Below, piece after piece: positions 33,001 to 44,689 of a DNA stretch of 64,000 nucleotides. Numbering within the stretch: position 1 is the stretch's first letter; the number at the start of each line of letters is the position of its first letter. Under the pieces are notes generated by a model. That model saw only the letters and a list, made by a program, of their open reading frames with translations, searched no databases and had not been told where the DNA came from. The stretch comes from Xiphias gladius (lineage: Eukaryota > Chordata > Actinopteri > Istiophoriformes > Xiphiidae): positions 12,210,501-12,274,500 of the forward strand of contig NC_053415.1 in the NCBI RefSeq assembly GCF_016859285.1. The letters run 5' to 3'. The translations under genes and the position numbers were made by a program.

Positions 33001-34886
33001 AAGGCTGCTGTGTGAGCACTAATTTAGCCAGCATTTGAGGTCAGAGATGATACAGTAAATATGATTTGAATTTTGTTTTGTCATTAAGACAAAAAAACTT
33101 ACGTACTTGTTACTTATTTCATAAATTATTAACTTCACATAACAAGCTTTCTTCTCGTGTTTCTAACATAATTACATATCTTTACATGGAACTTTAGTAA
33201 TCTCAACATTCCTTTTTTCCAAATTTCTCAGAATGGAAATGCTTTATATTTCAAAATTAAAAAAAATAGCTCCTGCCACATATCCTATCTGACCTTCTGT
33301 GTGAAGGTGAAGAAAGGCTGACATTTACAATGTGAACTATTTCATTATAGAGCAAAAGGTCAAAGTCTAGCATCTACATGTCGTGCTGTGTTTATGCTCT
33401 CTCCCTTGACTTTAAAGCACACTGTATCTCATCATACTATGCTCTCTGCCCTCTATCTCCCTTGATTGCACCTTTCTCTCAGACATTTAGATGGCTATAA
33501 CCTCATGCCACTGTTAGAGGGGAAAGTAGAGCGATCAGAGCACGAATTCATGTTCCACTACTGCGGCATCTACCTCAACGCAGTTCGCTGGCACCCACCT
33601 GGCAGTAAGTTCACACACACTGTTGACACAGAGATGTTCTGAATTATCTGGCAGACAAATACTTCTGACTGTCATAAGGTCTGATTGTTTATTCTGCATA
33701 ATAAGGCCACCTGGGTTGATGTGACTTTAGCTTTAAGATAGAAAATAAACTGTACTGTAGCTTTCAACTAGCACAAATAGAATTTAGGATATAACTAATA
33801 AAAAAATGCATTATCTGATGCTCTCTGCAACAAAATCTCTCAAACTAAAATAAATGGAACGAGACAAAATACAAAACCTTTGAAGTTCTTGCTAGAATTG
33901 TGAATGAAAAAACTGTTTTTGAAGATGGTGGTTGTGTAGATTTTAGTTGTTCTGATTCCGAGTCAAGTTTTTATCAGTTTTTATTGAATCCTGGTTCTGG
34001 GATTTTATTTGACAAGAGGAGCTACCTAAACATGGTGAAAGCAAAAAACAAACAAAAAAAACCAACATTATTTTCAGAAGATTTAGGCAAGCATAACATA
34101 TATTGAATGTGTAAGTGACAAAGAACTTCGTAATTCTTTTTGGCTAAAAGATAAAATAAATGTGAATGTTCTGTGTTCTGTTCTAAATGTTGCCATGCAA
34201 AAGCTGAATATTTATTTACAGTATTTTAGAGCGCCATGACTTCAACTGCCTTCTTCTGGTACAGTAAAGGTTTGTCATGTTAGATGACCTTCCTCTCATG
34301 GCACTTTTAAATTTAGAACCACATACAAATCAGAATCATCTCTTGGCCCAGTCATACGGAAAATGAGAAATTAGAATAAAAAAAATTCAAAATATTTTCA
34401 AATTTATTATATTGGGCTTTAACAGTTCTAAATATATACTGAATACATGTGTTCCCTGGTGTGTGTTTTCATCCAGATGACTCTGTCTTCAAAGTGCACT
34501 TTTTCACTCCCAACTTCTCTCCCCCGGGAGCTGGTGGATGCTATGACACTAAGATCTGTCAATGTCACGGAGAACATGTGACGCACCACAATCCACCGCT
34601 GTTGTATGACATTTTCCACGACCCTTCTGAGTCGCACCCACTGACCCCTGATACTGAGCCGCGATATGCCGAAATCCTCGAGCAGATTGCCAAAGCTGTG
34701 GAGAGGCATCGCAGTACCCTCACAGACCAACAGACGTCTGATGATACTCATTCACACACCAACGCTGATGTGCTCGGCGTTCAAAGCCAGATGACGTGGG
34801 ACAAGATTATTTGGAGACCCTGGCTTCAGCCCTGCTGCGGGACCTTTCCATTCTGTGGCTGCACAGAGGACACTGCGCATATTTAG
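25217..34886 (+). CDS. arsh: Arylsulfatase of the STS/ARSD/ARSH/ARSF class (11 coding exons)
   Basis: It is predicted to hydrolyse sulfate esters in the secretory pathway as a membrane-bound enzyme. Exons: 25217-25221, 27042-27197, 27481-27602, 27755-27877, 29004-29206, 30863-31083, 31769-31905, 32239-32376, 32554-32713, 33483-33604, 34477-34886. All junctions are GT-AG and in phase: 1797 nt, 598 residues, against about 560-595 in the human relatives. Residues 1-23 are a signal peptide. Residues 29-37 (RPNFVLMMV) start the sulfatase domain; D38 and D39 bind calcium; C78 in LCTPSR is the formylglycine cysteine with R82; K137, H139, H293, D345, H346 and K371 align with the catalytic set of human STS at an offset of three. 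Residues about 188-240 form the two-helix membrane hairpin of STS. The C-terminus ([15 protein letters not shown]) is closer to ARSD/F/H than to STS. The name arsh rests on this and on synteny with mxra5; arsd, arsl or arsf is possible. Confidence 0.88.
25824..26764 (-). mobile_element. Degenerate Tc1/mariner-like element
   Basis: The ends are imperfect inverted repeats: TACAGTGGCAAGAAAAAGTA on the left, and on the right a complement beginning TAAAGCGGACAGAAAAAGTA. Each ends in TA, as expected for TA-targeting elements. The minus strand encodes remnants of a Tc1 transposase C-terminus ([16 protein letters not shown] and [13 protein letters not shown]), interrupted by a stop within the segment. 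At 941 bp it is too short for a full element. Confidence 0.8.
26070..26290 (-). pseudogene. Tc1-like transposase fragment
   Basis: Minus-strand translation gives QDNVSGAA, then [16 protein letters not shown], then [13 protein letters not shown]. These are the Asp- and Glu-containing blocks of the DDE catalytic domain. In-frame stops and loss of the N-terminal half make it non-functional. Confidence 0.75.
27042..27197 (+). CDS. arsh: arsh exon 2: signal peptide and first metal site
   Basis: It encodes a leucine-rich leader and then [20 protein letters not shown], the N-terminal sulfatase motif with the DD calcium ligands. The donor is gtaagt. Confidence 0.9.
27211..27255. repeat. (GT)n microsatellite
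   Basis: About 21 GT units lie directly after the exon 2 donor of arsh, ending in alternating GC. Confidence 0.9.
27481..27602 (+). CDS. arsh: arsh exon 3: formylglycine (CTPSR) signature
   Basis: It encodes [20 protein letters not shown] and then [14 protein letters not shown], the sulfatase signature whose cysteine is converted to formylglycine by SUMF1. The donor region is duplicated (gtaacag twice at 27603-27616); only the first donor keeps the frame. Confidence 0.92.
27755..27877 (+). CDS. arsh: arsh exon 4
   Basis: It encodes [20 protein letters not shown] and then [19 protein letters not shown], matching the loop and helix that follow the signature in STS-class sulfatases. Confidence 0.9.
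27878..29003 (+). other. arsh intron 4
   Basis: AT-rich, with no recognised repeat or exon. The 170-codon open frame crossing its end owes its coding part to arsh exon 5. Confidence 0.5.
29004..29206 (+). CDS. arsh: arsh exon 5: GKWHLG motif and first membrane helix
   Basis: It encodes GKWHLGVNC with catalytic Lys137 and His139, the cysteine/histidine-rich [11 protein letters not shown] segment, and the start of the hydrophobic hairpin ([12 protein letters not shown]). Confidence 0.92.
29207..30862 (+). other. arsh intron 5
   Basis: It holds a long (TG)n tract at 29989-30082 with TTTG-rich flanks. Otherwise AT-rich, with no exon recognised. Confidence 0.5.
29989..30082. repeat. Long (TG)n microsatellite
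   Basis: About 47 uninterrupted TG units are preceded by imperfect TTTG repeats from 29948. This is one of the two longest dinucleotide tracts in the window. Confidence 0.95.
30863..31083 (+). CDS. arsh: arsh exon 6: second membrane helix
   Basis: It encodes a strongly hydrophobic helix ([20 protein letters not shown]) and then [15 protein letters not shown], matching STS. The donor gtagga lies inside an apparent TAG stop, so unspliced reading ends here. Removing the intron restores a family-typical sequence. Confidence 0.88.
31769..31905 (+). CDS. arsh: arsh exon 7: HIHT catalytic histidine
   Basis: It encodes [20 protein letters not shown] and [15 protein letters not shown]. The second histidine of HIHT corresponds to STS His290. 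Confidence 0.9.
32239..32376 (+). CDS. arsh: arsh exon 8: TSDHGGH metal-binding motif
   Basis: It encodes [19 protein letters not shown]. Asp345 and His346 supply the second pair of metal ligands. STS itself has Gln at the second position, while most other sulfatases have His or Asn. Confidence 0.9.
32554..32713 (+). CDS. arsh: arsh exon 9: [14 protein letters not shown] motif
   Basis: It encodes [20 protein letters not shown], with Lys371 as the sulfate-binding lysine, and then [13 protein letters not shown]. Confidence 0.92.
32714..33482 (+). other. arsh intron 9
   Basis: AT-rich; nothing recognised. Confidence 0.5.
33483..33604 (+). CDS. arsh: arsh exon 10
   Basis: It encodes [13 protein letters not shown] and [20 protein letters not shown], typical of the C-terminal subdomain of this class. 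Confidence 0.9.
33605..34476 (+). other. arsh intron 10
   Basis: AT-rich; nothing recognised. The 68-codon frame at 33900-34106 has no family resemblance. Confidence 0.5.
34477..34886 (+). CDS. arsh: arsh exon 11: C-terminal cysteine-rich part and stop
   Basis: This 410-nt terminal exon encodes [48 protein letters not shown] and the terminal [15 protein letters not shown], then TAG. An AATAAA at 34934-34939 would give a very short 3'UTR. Confidence 0.92.
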
Positions 34887-34933
34887 AAGAAAAATGCCCC
34901 CTGACACTTTAAAAAAGTTAAAGAGACTTTTAA

Positions 34934-34939
34934 AATAAA
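34934..34939 (+). terminator. Candidate polyadenylation signal of arsh
   Basis: An AATAAA hexamer lies 48 bp after the sulfatase stop codon, followed by a G/T-containing stretch. Alternative signals further on cannot be excluded. Confidence 0.45.
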
Positions 34940-37384
34940 AGGAGCTTGGGCTTGAGTAAGCTCACGGTGCATTCGGGTGCTTTTACCATTCCAGGTGTTC
35001 AGAGCATTTCAAAGATGTGACATGAAAAGGTTTGGCTTACAGACTTGGTGTTAAAACTGTCCTGCCATGCTTTTCTGGATTTCCAATAGCACACATCCTG
35101 CACTGAGAAGCTTTGTTTAATCCAAAATTCAAAATGATTGTACAATGCAATTAATTGTATTGTAACTAATACTGAAATCGAAGCAACAGCCATATCATTT
35201 AGTGAAATCAATATAAACAATAACACAATAAATTAAGTCAGACAAATTAATTAAAATACTATTGGAACCGATCAAAAATTAAATGAAGATTAAACAATGT
35301 ACTGACTGCATTATGCCTGTGGCCAGTGCAATATTACAGTGTACATACTGAGTGCAGTGTAGTCAGAAAAAAACCGAAACACACCTGAAGGGTAAGTCTG
35401 TCGGTTACATGTGTCATTTGTGAAATGAAGGATCTGTTCAGCTGACTCTCTGAAGAAAAATGTCAGCAGTGCTTGATACAATAAAAAGGTTACTTTGCTT
35501 GTGTTTCGGTTACTGTACCTGCATTCAAACTTATAGTGAGGTAAGTGTAATATTTGTGATGGCCCTCTCTTTCCTTAAAGTAGCTAATTCAGTCCAAATT
35601 TCAGTTAAGTGAGACTGAAAGCAGAGGTAAAATTCCTCAGGAAGTTGAGTTAGAGTGTGAGCCATTAGGGGGCAGAGTCAGACTGTGTTTGGGAAGATGA
35701 ATAGCTGTACTGTGTTGGGTTTTTTTTTTTTTTTTTTGGGGGGTTCTGTGTGGTATTAATTTTGCATAAATATCAGTAACATGCATATTTTCAATGCAAA
35801 AGATACGTAGCCTTACTGCTTATGTAGCTACCTATGTAAATAACATTTGGTATTACTGTAACATAGTATAATCCCTTCCTTTGTGCTTTCTGGTTTGTTT
35901 GTAGTTCCAGTGGTCAGAAAAATACCACACAGTAACCATCCTTTTGGCAGTTGTTCCTTTTGCACTGTATTCTCCGTCAATCCTGCTCCATTTTCTTCAT
36001 GCCTTGCTTCTTTCCCGTCACCTTCTTAAATTTTTACCTGTTGTTTCTTTCCCTTCCTATTCAACTGTATCATTTTGGTGGCAAAATTATGCTTTTTGGT
36101 CTGGCAAAAGGAATTTTCTTTTCAATTCCTCGCCTTCAGGGAGATCAAAGCACACGGTCAGATGCACAACAGCATGGCTCAAGGACACTAAGGCAGGCTG
36201 GATGTTGGCCAGCAGGGTGTCTGACTTTGACTTTGACTTTCAGATCTTCAATAATTTAAGACTTTAAAGACTGTGTGAACTTCTACATCATCCGTGTCAT
36301 CATCATTCATTATTATCATCATCACCAGCACTTACACTGTCTCCCTCCAGCAGTGGCTGGCTGTCAACACATCAAAGTTTGCTTCAGCAGCAGGCTATAA
36401 TTGCTCTCCTTCCTTCCCCTCCTCTCTGTTTCCTCTTCCTCCATCTCCTCAAACTGCCTTCTTCATCTCCTTCTCTTTGTTGTCCTCTCTTCTTCCTCAT
36501 CCTCCAGAAAACTCCACTCTCATCTGCAAGTGAGGAAGGAAATTTCATCATCATCACTGTGCTCTTTGCCATCACAGTCGTAGTATTTACTCTCCCTGCA
36601 GCAGAGACCTGTACATCAAACACTCAGCAAGTTCATTACAGTAGCCACTCCATTATATCTCTACGAGTAAATCATGCAGTCGACCATACATAACGACATT
36701 TGGCTGCACATCAGAGTTAATGATGGCTGGTGGGATAGAATGTTACTGGCTGTACATCATGTCACACACACGTAACCATGTGCGCACATAACCACACAGA
36801 AACATACGTGTGCACGAGCAAAAATGCACGCACATGTTTTTATATACACATGCACACTGTATATCATGCTGTTTTGAACAGATCAGTGGTTTTCTGTAAA
36901 GGTCAGTGTTTCAGGAGACACCATAAAGCAATTTTATAACCCTCTGTTTGACACACATAAACACACATACAGCTTGAAAAGATGGGAATATTGCATGGAG
37001 ACTTAAACACACTAGAAGTAGTTCTCCTGCATTAAGCATTTTATATACAAAAACACTAATAGCAAAGGGGCTGTTGCATGGTTTTGGTTTTTTGGGTTTA
37101 TTTATGTATTTATTTAGTTGTGGGGTTGTGCCTATAGCTTGGATGATGCTAAGAATAGAGGTTATTTTAGACGAGAGAACATTCTTAAAATCATTGTCAG
37201 CCAACTGTGGCAGAATATCTTTGTTGTGGAAAATCTGTTTTGCATCTTTGCAATTTGCTTACACAGCCTTTGAAATTTACAGACCTAGAAAATGTGTTCA
37301 ACATTTGAAACACACACTACAATTGTTCTGTCACTTAAATTCTTGACCATTTCTGAAGGACTGCATTGTCACCTTCTGGTAAAT
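34940..37384. other. Intergenic DNA downstream of arsh
   Basis: No gene is recognised. A poly-T/poly-G run lies near 35721-35745 and a pyrimidine-rich stretch at 36390-36520, whose Ser/Leu/Pro open frames are composition artefacts. Confidence 0.5.
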
Positions 37385-37815
37385 TATTAAGGTAATAGTT
37401 TAATATTTAAGGAAATGCACTTATTGGATATGAGAGTTAGATGAGAGGATAACACTTTCATATCTGCGCATTAAGTATGGAGTTACAACTGGGAGGCAAT
37501 TAGCCTAGCTTAGTGTAAAAACTGGAAGCAGACGCTAAGCAGCTAGCCTAAGTTAGAAAATACTCCTACCAACACTATGTATCTAGTTTTTAGATATATC
37601 ATAGGAATACATGTAACATGTTAATTACTGAACTTCAGATATACCCAAGCTAGCTGTTTCCTCATTTTCAGTTTAAGCGAGGCTAAAGATCTCCTGGGTC
37701 CAGCTCCATAGGGTACATGGGGTACGTAACGCACAGACATGAAAGTGATATTGATCTTTCATCTAACTCTCCATAAGAAAGAGAATAAGTGTATTTCCAA
37801 AAATGTTGAGCACTA
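37385..37815. repeat. Foldback-type interspersed repeat, copy 2
   Basis: A left arm (aaggaaatgcacttatt, then gagagttagatgagagg) is mirrored by a right arm (catctaactctccataagaa, then aataagtgtatttcc). The centre holds two mirrored short motifs, aagcagctagcctaa and caagctagctgtttcc. The arms are roughly 150 bp each, so the element could fold back on itself. It is the same family as 5940-6190. Confidence 0.7.
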
Positions 37816-40800
37816 GTTTTCATAGTTAGGTCACCAATCATCTTTAGTTAATGTAAGCGGCTTCATTTAAATGTATAAAACCTGATTTTTGACCATATAA
37901 ATTATACTGTATCTACATTCACATTATCGAAGAGTTTGTCCACTGAAACAAAATAATTTTTGCTTTTTGCATTTGATCTTAACTAAGAAAACTTAAATGG
38001 TGAAATATCCCTATAAACACACCTAACAGCCCACCTCAGGATCACATCCTGTGCCTGTTTTCTCCACAACAGTCTCAGTGTGAGTAGCTGTTTGTTGGCT
38101 GTGAACTTAAGGAAGGAAAGAAGAAGAAAATCTATTTATATACATGAAAATCAGGGCAGCATCTATGTGTCCAGTCAGTAGCCATATTACTGTTCTGTTC
38201 AGCTGAGGTTTTGTTAAAACCACAACTGACCTCTGTTGAAAAGCTGTCACATACCATTACAATCTACAGCAGATGCCCAACGCAGCATGCACTCTTTGCC
38301 CTCCTATCTCAGTTTTTTCTCAGTCTTTTATTATTTCCTCAAAATTAAAGCGAACATTATCTGCAGTGGGTTGAAAGGCCCGGGGCCACATGACCAGGGA
38401 ACTAAATAAAACATTCACAGCACTATCTTAAAAAGATGCACTAATGAGAAATCTGGGGAAAATTTTAGAATTCACAGATGCAAAGTTTCTGCAGAGCACA
38501 GTTCATTCCACATCTGACCACTATTAAATTCTCCAACTTTTCTCACCAACCAGTTTCAAATAGAAGATCAATAGTGCTCCATCAGTCATTGCTGACAAAC
38601 TATTTGTTTCTCCTTTTGGTTAATCTATGTATTTATTTAGGGAAAAAGGAAAAAAACAGAAAATCTCTTCGGTTCATCAGCTGCTTGCTGCTCTGTTCTG
38701 TTCTGTTCAGATGTGGTCTCACTACATTAGGAAGCATGGAAAATGTGTGTGATGTTGAGAAAGAGAGAGAGAGTCTGTGTCAAGTTTGTCAACGAATGAG
38801 GCTTTTCAGAGAGTCGAGGTGTTTAAAGTGCTTTTAGCCCAGACTGGATTGTGTGCATACAGTATATGTCTTTATGTGTAAGGACAGAGTACAGAGAATA
38901 GGGGAATGTATTTGCATTCGTAGCTGAATGCTTGTTTATATGATAAATGTGCAGTGCCGCAGAGGCAGATTTTGATGCACGTATGTATTGTATTGTGTAT
39001 TGTGAGAATATAGGTGTGCGTGTTTTTAGCAGCACTGGGCAGAATTGTTACAGTGTGAGATAGGCTCCAGGGGATGAGATGCTGTCTCTACTGGGGTACT
39101 TTAACTACACTCACATACACACACACACACTAACTCTAACTGACTCTAAGCCTTTCTAAATCTCTGCATGTCTGTACTCTGCCCGTGTATCTAAATGTAG
39201 ATCTTTTTCTGATCCCAGAGACCCGTGGGGGATTGGTACTCTACCAGACCATGTTGGATTTTCGTGTATGTGTGTGTTTAGTGTGGCACAGTGTATGTGG
39301 CTTGATTATGTGTCATGTTGTGCGCCATATGGTCAAAATTACCCCTCAAGGGGACAAGGCTCCAGGCAAAGAACAGGGAATTTGAACTGGGGTGTCGGCA
39401 CTCACACACACACGTACATTTATGTGCACACATAATCAAACTACAAAACTTGCACAAGTACACACATGCCCTTCACACACAATTTCTCACTAATGTAAAC
39501 CTATTAGTGACAAACAAAACACTTTCAGTCATTAATACTCCCAAGCAAATACACTCTTGCACAGTCACAAACTGACACACTACCCCCTGCAAGTTTTAAC
39601 ATTCAGCCCCTGTTTGGTGAGTGACAGGAAGTGTTTAGGGAGGTGGGGTTTGATGAGGAACAGATAGCTAAATAACCAGGCTAATGGGACAATTGTAGCC
39701 CTTCTCACACACACATACACACACGCAAGCAAACTCACACACACACACACATACAAACACAAACACACACTGCGCTTAGCCTCTTTCCCTGTCCTTATGG
39801 CTCTTAAACTCACTGGTTCCAACAATCTCATCTGTTTTCCAGTTTAGTAATCCAGAGCATCACGTCTCAGGTATTTTGTTGCAGAGGGGCAACAAAAAGA
39901 AAAACTGCAGCCAAATGCTAAATTACCCCCGGTTAGTAGTACACGGCAGAGCGATGTGAGTAATTTGGGAGAATTACAGGTTTTCAAAGCACGACCCGCT
40001 CCCACATCTGACACCTCAACCCACTTACACACACCAACACACACATACGGCATCAGTCTGTTTCAACTCAGACTGCAGATGTCACTGTGTGTGATGGACT
40101 TCCTGAAAACTACATGCACGGCCTGCATGTGTTCACTCATTCCACTTAGTGGCTGCAAAACCACTGAGGAGGATGCAACAGTTTTTAGTATTTTCATTTT
40201 ATTGACTTCCTAGACTTGTTGAGGCAAGTCATTCAGTTTAGTCTGACATAAATTAGGTCAGAAACCAGATGATTGGTGGCACTCTCAGTATCACTGAGTG
40301 CCATCATGTTCTTATTTTTAGCCAAAAGTTTGAACATAAAAACACAAAAATCCTTCACTTTTACACTACCTAGCAATGAACATCTCTTTTCTTTGTTTTA
40401 TAAACTGGATAAAAAACAAAATTCACATGCCCGCTCCGTGTTTAAACATATGGCAGAGCAATGGAAGAAGTCGAATGAAATTACTGACCAACTTTGGGAA
40501 TTTCACCCCAGGAAATATGTATAGTAATACTCTACAGTGTGTGACACTAATTATTAAGGAAATTCAGTTAACACTTACGGCACACATGCTCACTTAAGGA
40601 AGACGGAATTAATTTTAATAATGGAAATTACACAAATAGGAGGAAGTGGCCGCAGAAGAGAAAAGAAAGCAAATATTAGCATTTCAAAATAAACCAATAT
40701 AAGAACCTATTAGATGTTATATTTAGGGTAGTAAACAAACAGGCCAGCAGTTCAAATCAACATGACAGGAAACAAAAAACAATCAAAAAACTTATTCTTT

Positions 40801-41689
40801 ATAAGAAAAGAAAACAATCCAATTTCTGATAAAACGTTTAATTTAGACTTTTGGTGCCTAGAACTGAAACCAGTTTAAAGCATTTATATCCTATGACCAA
40901 ATATTCCCCCTATAACTCATCATGACAGGGTCTAGGCTGGTGAAGAGCAGAGGGAATAGGACACAGGGCAGGAATGAATAATGGAAAAGTGGTGTGATGG
41001 TCAGTGAAGGAGAGAGGGCTGATGTGTGATGGAATGAAGGATAGTGGGAATAGAGGAGGGAGAATGGAGGGTGGCGCAGCAATAAGAGTAGTGCTTGAGG
41101 TGTGACCAACAAGATACATACTGGCTGATGACAAATTGAACAAAAACTGTTTTTTCTCTCATAGAAGGGTTAAAGGAGAGAGAGAGAGAGCAGGGGGGAG
41201 GAAAAGAGAGAACCAAATTATTCTCGAAGAATGAGACCAGCCTCTTTCATACTGTTTCATATGAGAGAGAGCTTGAAAAAGAGATGAACAGGTAGTGGAA
41301 CTGAGAAAAACACTCGTACTCTAATGATTGGGGAAAGAAATCAGAGGAAACGGTTTGAAGTAGGAATGAGTGAAAGAAAATCATTGCGAGACATTGATCA
41401 AAACCTGAAGGATCTCACTCTAGGGGTGGGGAATAGAAAGTCTGAATAGAAAGTACCATGATAGCAGGGAGAAGGCATTGCTGTTGGAGAGAGAGACTGA
41501 GCTCCAGAAGTAGAGAGAAACTTAAGAGATCCCACAAAAAAAGGAACAATGAAGAGATAGAAGCATAAAGGGATGCAAGAAGTAAGGATGAGGGGAGAGA
41601 GGCACAGGCAGGTCTCAAATCTTAAGTAAAATATCTGAGTTCTTATTCCACCATGAGTTTGAGCTAGGTCTTTTGTTTCCAACAAAGGG
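37816..41689. other. Intergenic DNA
   Basis: No gene is recognised. CA-rich clusters lie at 39110-39130, 39405-39470 and 39700-39770, and the polypurine-rich region begins near 40920. Confidence 0.5.
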
Positions 41690-43080
41690 AAATCTTAACA
41701 TTCAGCATACAATGGTATTACAGTGTGCAATAGTGCAACTTTGTGGCAAAGGTTTGACAAGACGCTCTCTTGTTTCAGTATTATAATACCCCTGTGTGCA
41801 CAGCTAGGTACATAAAGAAATCTTTTTTCTATTTTGGTGTGGAAGCACTTGTTTGGCCTGCACAGAGCCTTGATCTCAACGTTTTTGAAGACCTTTGGGA
41901 TTAACTGAAGCACCAACTCTGATTTAGCCCTTATGTGCCCGACCTCATTAAAGCTCTTGTAGCTGAATGGGAGCAAATCCCTGCAGCCAGGCTTTAAAAA
42001 CGGAAAGCCTTCCTAGAGAAGTGGATGCTGATATAGTAGTATATCCATGCACATGTTTTGTGAATCAGATGTTCAAAACACATACACTGTATGGGAGTAA
42101 TGATTGGACGTCCATTTACTTGGCCATATACTGTAGATGTGTAGGTCAGTCTGTCTAGGGGAAATGAAAGGACAGAGAGAAGAGATGGATGTTTGGAGAG
42201 GGACATCTCATCATGAATGAGAAAGAGGGACGACAAAGACTGAAGCAGCAAGAAGGAGAGGCAACGTTTTTGAGAGATGGCTGAAGACTGATAGAAGTAT
42301 TTGTCATCACCGGAGAGATGAGATGAGGAGAGTAAGATGAACTGAGGGATGAGATTGAGAGAGGCAGAGTGAAAGAGAGAGGAGAAGGGACATAACGAGA
42401 GATGGAGAGGGGTTCAGGGAGCATAATAATGACAAAATGACAGGAGGATGATCGAAGCATGGGTCATGTTTAACTACGGGAGCGGGAGAGTGAGAGAGAT
42501 GGCGAAGAGTCTGGCGGCGGATAGGTGAAAGCAGACTGAAGGGGTCACTCTGTTTATGGGAAGAAGGAGAGATGGCGGGATACTGATGTGAGGAGGGAGG
42601 AGAGAGATGAAGAAAAACAGCTTGGGTTGGAGAGAGGGCCTCTGGCCATGAAAAGCAAAAGGAATGATGAAGCAAAGGAGGGACAGAAATGTTGAGAGGC
42701 TGAGGGGGTCGGCAGTCCGAGTAGGTAGAGACGAAGGGAGGAGAGGAAAGAGAGAGAGAAGCTGAAATCCTGTGAAAAGATGGAGTCACAGCACAGAGGC
42801 AGTTCTTTGATTTTTTGGAAAGATGCAGGAAACATGAGGGATTCAGTATGCAGCCAACACGGTATTTTTTTATCCAGATGAGGAAGTCTAGAGGGAGTGA
42901 AAGAAGAGACTGAGAGACATGGGTGATTTATCTGTTTGCTAGAAGGGGGAGGTACAGACAGAAGGAGAGAGATGGTTACAAAGTTTGAGAAAGCTCTGTC
43001 CAGGGTTCAGAAAAGAGAGATGAAGAGATCAGATCATCAGATCAAGACCAAGTTCATGATTTTCCAGAAGAAGTCAGGGA
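40920..43080. other. Polypurine-rich (GA-rich) region
   Basis: The + strand is strongly enriched in G and A, as runs such as gagagagg and ggaggagaga, except where the Tc1-like fragment interrupts at 41690-42135. The complementary pyrimidine strand carries long open frames of Ser, Leu, Pro and Phe (up to 160 codons at 42307-42789). They start in unrelated places, match no family and are explained by composition. Confidence 0.7.
41690..42135 (+). mobile_element. Truncated Tc1-like element, 3' part
   Basis: The + strand holds a decayed transposase end (acaatggtattacagtgtgc, then tggcctgcacagagcc, then gctgaatgggagcaaatcc) and ends in cttggccatatactgta. I recognise this as the 3' terminal inverted repeat of a common vertebrate Tc1-like family. 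No matching 5' end is present, and many stops are in frame. Confidence 0.75.
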
Positions 43081-44689
43081 AATCCATAACAGGTTTTCAC
43101 GCGGCTTCATTTACATAGACTGAATGAAACAAATAATTATAGATATTTAGGACTGGCTGCAAATGGTTGCAAATGAGAAGGGACTGAAGACAACCCCCCC
43201 CCCAAAAAAAAACAAAAAAAACAAGATTATGAGTAAACTATGGAGTCAAACTATGGAGTAAACTATCCTTGGAGTCCAAAAAATAACAAACCATAGCAGC
43301 TGAGCTGATATGGGCCAATGTCCACCATTAATCATGATCCAAAAAGAACAATAAAATTATACAAACAGCTTAAGGGCATTGAGCACAGCTGCTACCAGGT
43401 GTGTGTTGCCACGAGGAAAAGAGCCGGTCACGATGGCTCAGCTCCTCTAACAGTGCACAGCTTCAGCACAGCCCTCAATCAGTCTGGACCAACCAAATTA
43501 TAGTCAAATGAAAAGTACATCAAACCACTACAAAAATGTTAAGTAAACTTCAACAGTATGTAGAACTAAACACACCGTACCAAGTGTGAAACATGAGGGG
43601 CCATAAACTGACATTATTGTCTGGACACAGACAAACCTGGTAATCCAGAGAAAAACTGTGACTGTGTCAGTTCAACGCGAGATAGAGACAAAAGGGACAT
43701 TTCCTGCTACACTGCAGCCTATATGGAGAGATGAGCAACAAGTTCTTTACAAAAATAAAACTCTAAGAATTTAACACACTCTTAGACCAAAACAAAATTC
43801 AATACATGGCGAAAAAAACACTTGTCTCTTTCATTCTGTGATTCTCACCATTACAGTCAATAGGCCATATCTAATTTTATCCTATATATTCTTTTAGTAT
43901 TATTTCATTTTAGTTGTTTGCATTGATTTATTATACTTTCATTACAGTATACTATGTAGCATAATAATGTAGTTGTTTCTGTTGTCTTTTTTTAGATAGT
44001 GTTGTATTGTGTATAATGTATGGTGTAGTAACATTTAATAACTTGTTTCTTTTCTTACATTGTGAATTATTTATATACATTGTAAACCTTGTACAACATA
44101 CTTGGTAATACTGTACTTAACTTTGCTCATGGTAATAAAACAAGTTTGATTATGGGGCGAATAAAAAAAAAAGAGGGGGACCCAATGTGTCAGAGAGGCG
44201 ACTTCTTCCCTGCAGAGAGAGAGTGATTGCCCGAGTGAGAGACAGATGAGTGAGGGAGACAACATTGGAGAAAGTGCTGAGTCACTCCGTTGGGAGGAAA
44301 ATGGTGGTAATGAACAAGGGTGAGGAAGCCAGGAGTGGGTGAGAAGTGATAAAGGGGACAAAGGGTGGAACGAGTGGAACAACTGAGCCAGAGAGAGAAA
44401 GGGAGAGGGGAGAGATGCAAGGAGAGAGACATGAGGGAAAAAGAAAAGGAGAATAGAGGGATAAAGGGAGTGGTGGGAGTGAGGTCATACTTTTACTATC
44501 ATTATACATATGTAGGTCATCCCTCTACTTCTCAGATGATTTAGGCTTCAAGTGCACCTGTTTTTACTGATAATGACAACACATTGGAATCTGCCTGCAT
44601 TGTCTGTGTGTGTGTGTGGGTTGGGGGGCGGGACCAAAAATTCTGGACCCCGCAAGATTAAGTGGCTGTTTGAGGATTAAGACTTGGTT

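Noticed and set aside
36215..36245. Repeated gactttgacttt encoding DFDF, considered as a CD99-type FDLxDA motif
   Set aside because: It is a short simple repeat 16 kb beyond cd99, with no splice sites or acidic context.
42307..42789. 160-codon minus-strand open frame rich in Ser, Leu and Pro
   Set aside because: It is produced by the polypurine bias of the + strand. There is no domain, and neighbouring frames of the same composition are equally open.
43318..43503. 61-codon frame MSTINHDPKRTIKLYKQLKG
   Set aside because: It looks slightly protein-like and could be a relic of a repeat, but I cannot match it to a family and flanking DNA gives no support.
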